DNA from: Kiloniellaceae bacterium
Lineage (GTDB): Bacteria; Pseudomonadota; Alphaproteobacteria; Kiloniellales; J153
Length of the DNA stretch: 64,000 nt
Reading direction: 5' to 3'
Assembly: GCA_021776115.1 (NCBI GenBank)
Contig: JAJFGN010000035.1
Span: 1-64,000, forward strand
Position 1 is the first letter of the stretch. The number at the start of each line of letters is the position of its first letter. The position numbers and the translations under genes were made by a program. Below are positions 61,675 to 64,000 of the stretch, piece after piece. The notes beneath the pieces are model-generated. The model ran no database searches, had not been told where the DNA came from, and worked only from the letters and a program-made list of their open reading frames with translations.

Positions 61675-64000
61675 TTAGGGGATCACAGTCGGTAGTCCGC
61701 CATTCTGGAAGATCATGTAGACGTATTGCAATTCACCCTTGTTGTTGGCCAAGTACAGGTTCCCAGAAGAGGAGTCGAATTGCGTATCGATAAAGTGGCC
61801 AACCTCATTGTCACCGGCAGTGCGCTGAGTGGCCGACCCGTAAACCCCCTTAGTGCCGCGATTGAAGAAGAACTTGGCACGGTCCAGAAGCTGCGTGTCA
61901 CCGGTGAACTTGTAGCCCCACACGAGGGTATTGACCAGTGACGTGGGATACACCGGATCCCAGGAAGTACCGCCGGAGTAGTTGTGCCAAGGCTGGCCAT
62001 CCACGATGCCGAAGATGCTCCCGGTGTAATTGACCGTCGGATCCATTCCGTATTGATCGACAAATTTCGCCATGGCGGTCATGCGAGCTCTGATATCCGC
62101 CCGCCCCGTGACCCGATAAGCCTGCGCGAAGGCTTCGGTGAGTATACCGAGTTGGAAAGTTAAAATGACTCGGTCACCGGAGCTATATGATCCGGCGCCT
62201 AGAGCCTGGTCGGTCTGCCAATCACCCACGAAATACATACCGCGCGCGTCCCAATCCGGCGATGCCATCCATAGTTCGATGAGCTTGTCGCGAAGTGCGA
62301 TCCACCGTGGCTTTTGTGTGGCTTCCGCCACATAGGTCGCCAGGATCAGGTGGCGCGCACCACCACGGAAGCCGTAATACGCCATCTCCCTGCCTGGAAC
62401 GTAGATCGAATCGTTGTATATACCCTCGACCACCGCTGCCAAATTTTCCGCTTCGTCAAGAGCCGCTGTGTCGCCAGTGTACCCGGACCAGTTTACAAGG
62501 CCCCATCCGTACATGTGATCGTTTCCGAAGTTGTCGCGGTCAAAACAGTAGTCCGTATAGCCGCCGTCACATCCTAGGCGGTAGTCGTTCTTGAAATAGT
62601 TCGCCCAGAAAGTCGCGCGATCCAGATAGCCCTGTTCTCCCGTCCGCAGGTACATATGCAGATAGGTCCATAAATCGTCACCCTCGGTTTCGTAATGAAT
62701 ATCAGGTGTCAAGCCAAAGCCTGCATCGCCCGAGAAATTGGGCTCCTGGCTTGCAGACCAGGTCCAGCCCCAACTAGCGTAGGTATCCTTTTCATCCTGC
62801 AGAGTCGGCATCGGGAAACCGCCGAGACTTCCGCCGGGCAAGGGTGGCTGACTCGGGGCCGATACCGTCACGGTAGCGTTCGCGGAAGCGGTTCCGCCAG
62901 CCCCTGCGCATGCCAGCGAGTAGGTCGTTGTCTGCGATGGCGACACGGTTACCGAGCCATTTATCGCCTTAGCTCCCGTCCAGCCGCCGGAGGCGGTGCA
63001 TGCCGTTGCGTTTGTGGACGACCACGTGAGGACGGTCGATTGACCGGAAGTAATAGTACTCTGCGCCGAAGAAAGGGTCGTGGTTGGCGCCGGCGTCGAG
63101 CCACCTCCTGAGCCACCTCCAGCGGCGTGCTTGTACAACGTCACACGACAATTGCTGTTGCCATTGCACGTCGCGAACAGGACCACGCCGTAAGTGCCGA
63201 CCGGCGTTGCAGCAACTCCGTGAATAGGATTGTCGGCCCACACTGTCGTGAAAATCGGCGCGCTGATGTTCTTGTTGGTCCAGCGATCCGCGACCAGGTC
63301 GTAGGTCCAGAACTGTCCGTTGCGAAAGAACACCAGGTATTCGCCGGTGACTGGGTCGACCGTCAGCATGGAAGAATTGATTCCCACATCGTACGGCGCG
63401 GGAGCCAGTGTTTTGACGTTGCCGCTGGCATCCATGCTGTACAGGGCCTTGCTGCCGTTACCACCGCCGAAGACCATGACCTTATGAATCGGGTTGTATT
63501 CGGCCACGTTGTGGTACGGACCCATGGGAAGTCCCCCTGCGATCCGCTGCCAGTTGTTTGTGGAGCGATTCCAGAATGCAACGGCGCCAGTAGTCCCAGT
63601 GTCCGAGCCGGCCCAGAACAGGCCGCCCATTTCTGGGAAGTATTCCAGACCGCCGAGGTTGCCCGGATCCCCATGTACGGAGAACGGGATTGCGGGCAGT
63701 GCACTCCATTGAGATCCGTTCCAGCGACGAATTGTGGCCGACTCCCATGACTTACTGAAGAAATCGCCGGTAGCTGGATCGACCGCCATGTGGTCGTAGC
63801 CGTGGTTGGTCGCCGAGGGCGCCCAGGACGGGGTGCCATTGTCGACCCAAGTGTTATTCGACTCGTTGTATGTAATGAACCTCGTTGCATCCAGGTGATC
63901 GCCGCCGACGTACTCTAGTTGTCGGCGAATCGGGTTCCAGTTCAAATCGTCGGTGAACCCGAAAATTATACCGCTGGCACCGGAAGCCGCTAGGGCTGGG
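61675..64000 (-). CDS. Large secreted-type protein: beta-propeller, Ig-like and alpha/alpha-barrel domains (5' end outside)
   Basis: An open frame of at least 774 residues with no stop up to the right edge; the start lies beyond it. Numbered from the TTG at 63945, residues 1-275 have propeller-like blades (RWNGSQWSALPAIPFS, AFWNRSTNNWQRIAGGLP, FWTYDLVADRWTNKNIS). After a Gly/Ser linker, residues 286-362 form an Ig-like module (SGQSTVLTWSSTNATACTAS, TYSLACAGAGGTAS). Residues 375-756 form a helical repeat fold with YLHMYLRTGEQGYLDRA, HLILATYVAEATQKPRW and WGYKFTGDTQLLDRAKFFFN, like six-hairpin glycosidases or polysaccharide lyases. No PEP-CTERM tail is present. It probably binds and acts on a polysaccharide outside the cell; the substrate is unknown. 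Confidence 0.75.
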   Translation of the reverse strand, partial: PALAASGASGIIFGFTDDLNWNPIRRQLEYVGGDHLDATRFITYNESNNTWVDNGTPSWAPSATNHGYDHMAVDPATGDFFSKSWESATIRRWNGSQWSALPAIPFSVHGDPGNLGGLEYFPEMGGLFWAGSDTGTTGAVAFWNRSTNNWQRIAGGLPMGPYHNVAEYNPIHKVMVFGGGNGSKALYSMDASGNVKTLAPAPYDVGINSSMLTVDPVTGEYLVFFRNGQFWTYDLVADRWTNKNISAPIFTTVWADNPIHGVAATPVGTYGVVLFATCNGNSNCRVTLYKHAAGGGSGGGSTPAPTTTLSSAQSTITSGQSTVLTWSSTNATACTASGGWTGAKAINGSVTVSPSQTTTYSLACAGAGGTASANATVTVSAPSQPPLPGGSLGGFPMPTLQDEKDTYASWGWTWSASQEPNFSGDAGFGLTPDIHYETEGDDLWTYLHMYLRTGEQGYLDRATFWANYFKNDYRLGCDGGYTDYCFDRDNFGNDHMYGWGLVNWSGYTGDTAALDEAENLAAVVEGIYNDSIYVPGREMAYYGFRGGARHLILATYVAEATQKPRWIALRDKLIELWMASPDWDARGMYFVGDWQTDQALGAGSYSSGDRVILTFQLGILTEAFAQAYRVTGRADIRARMTAMAKFVDQYGMDPTVNYTGSIFGIVDGQPWHNYSGGTSWDPVYPTSLVNTLVWGYKFTGDTQLLDRAKFFFNRGTKGVYGSATQRTAGDNEVGHFIDTQFDSSSGNLYLANNKGELQYVYMIFQNGGLPTVIP

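Overview
The window looks like chromosome of a GC-rich alphaproteobacterium, most likely Rhodospirillales or a related group. This is inferred from gene content: a zeta-type F1-ATPase inhibitor subunit, split PurS/PurQ/PurL, class II DAHP synthase, citramalate synthase, an ArsR-methyltransferase fusion beside metF-metH, and a TIGR03087/TIGR03097-type exopolysaccharide cluster. No species can be named from sequence alone. I found no rRNA, tRNA, CRISPR array, prophage or intact insertion sequence.

Layout. 1-5.3 kb: a 5'-truncated glutathione reductase, then a leftward block (HerA-type ATPase, TTC38-like TPR protein, VOC protein, RidA). 5.5-16.2 kb: mostly rightward metabolic genes (class II DAHP synthase, pncB, AraC regulator, nadE, cysS, cimA, trmJ), with a divergent MFS exporter and three kinds of intergenic repeat. 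16.5-22.3 kb: a four-helix SMR-like protein facing a membrane-anchored GT2, then transporters, an amidotransferase and rpsD with a clear promoter and terminator. 22.4-31.2 kb: a glutaredoxin/BolA pair and a purine region (purL, purQ, purS, purC, purB) interleaved with a haem-binding Tll0287-like protein, an NRDE protein and the ATPase zeta subunit. 31.3-38.1 kb: an arginine deiminase/DDAH-fold enzyme and a methionine unit (ArsR-methyltransferase regulator, metF, metH) behind a 20-bp perfect palindrome. 38.2-42.1 kb: radC, map, sfsA, a small lipoprotein and a CinA-like protein.

42.1-49.5 kb is one leftward Mrp-type cation/proton antiporter operon in the order E-F-G-(MbhD/E)-B-C-D-D-small protein-D. 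The canonical MrpA subunit is absent as one chain. Its C-terminal part is a separate MbhD/E gene, and three D-type ion-translocating subunits are present. 49.6-50.9 kb holds a Pro-rich small ORF and a ChaN-like lipoprotein.

51-64 kb is an accessory surface-polysaccharide region: three GT4 and two GT2 glycosyltransferases, an SGNH hydrolase, a 53-residue membrane protein, a secreted C-type-lectin-like protein, an O-antigen-ligase-like protein of the exosortase A-associated type, a decayed IS5-type transposase that forms the 3' end of one glycosyltransferase gene, and a large secreted propeller/Ig/alpha-alpha-barrel protein that runs off the right edge. No exosortase gene or PEP-CTERM signal is visible. 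This block is the most likely place for something undescribed.
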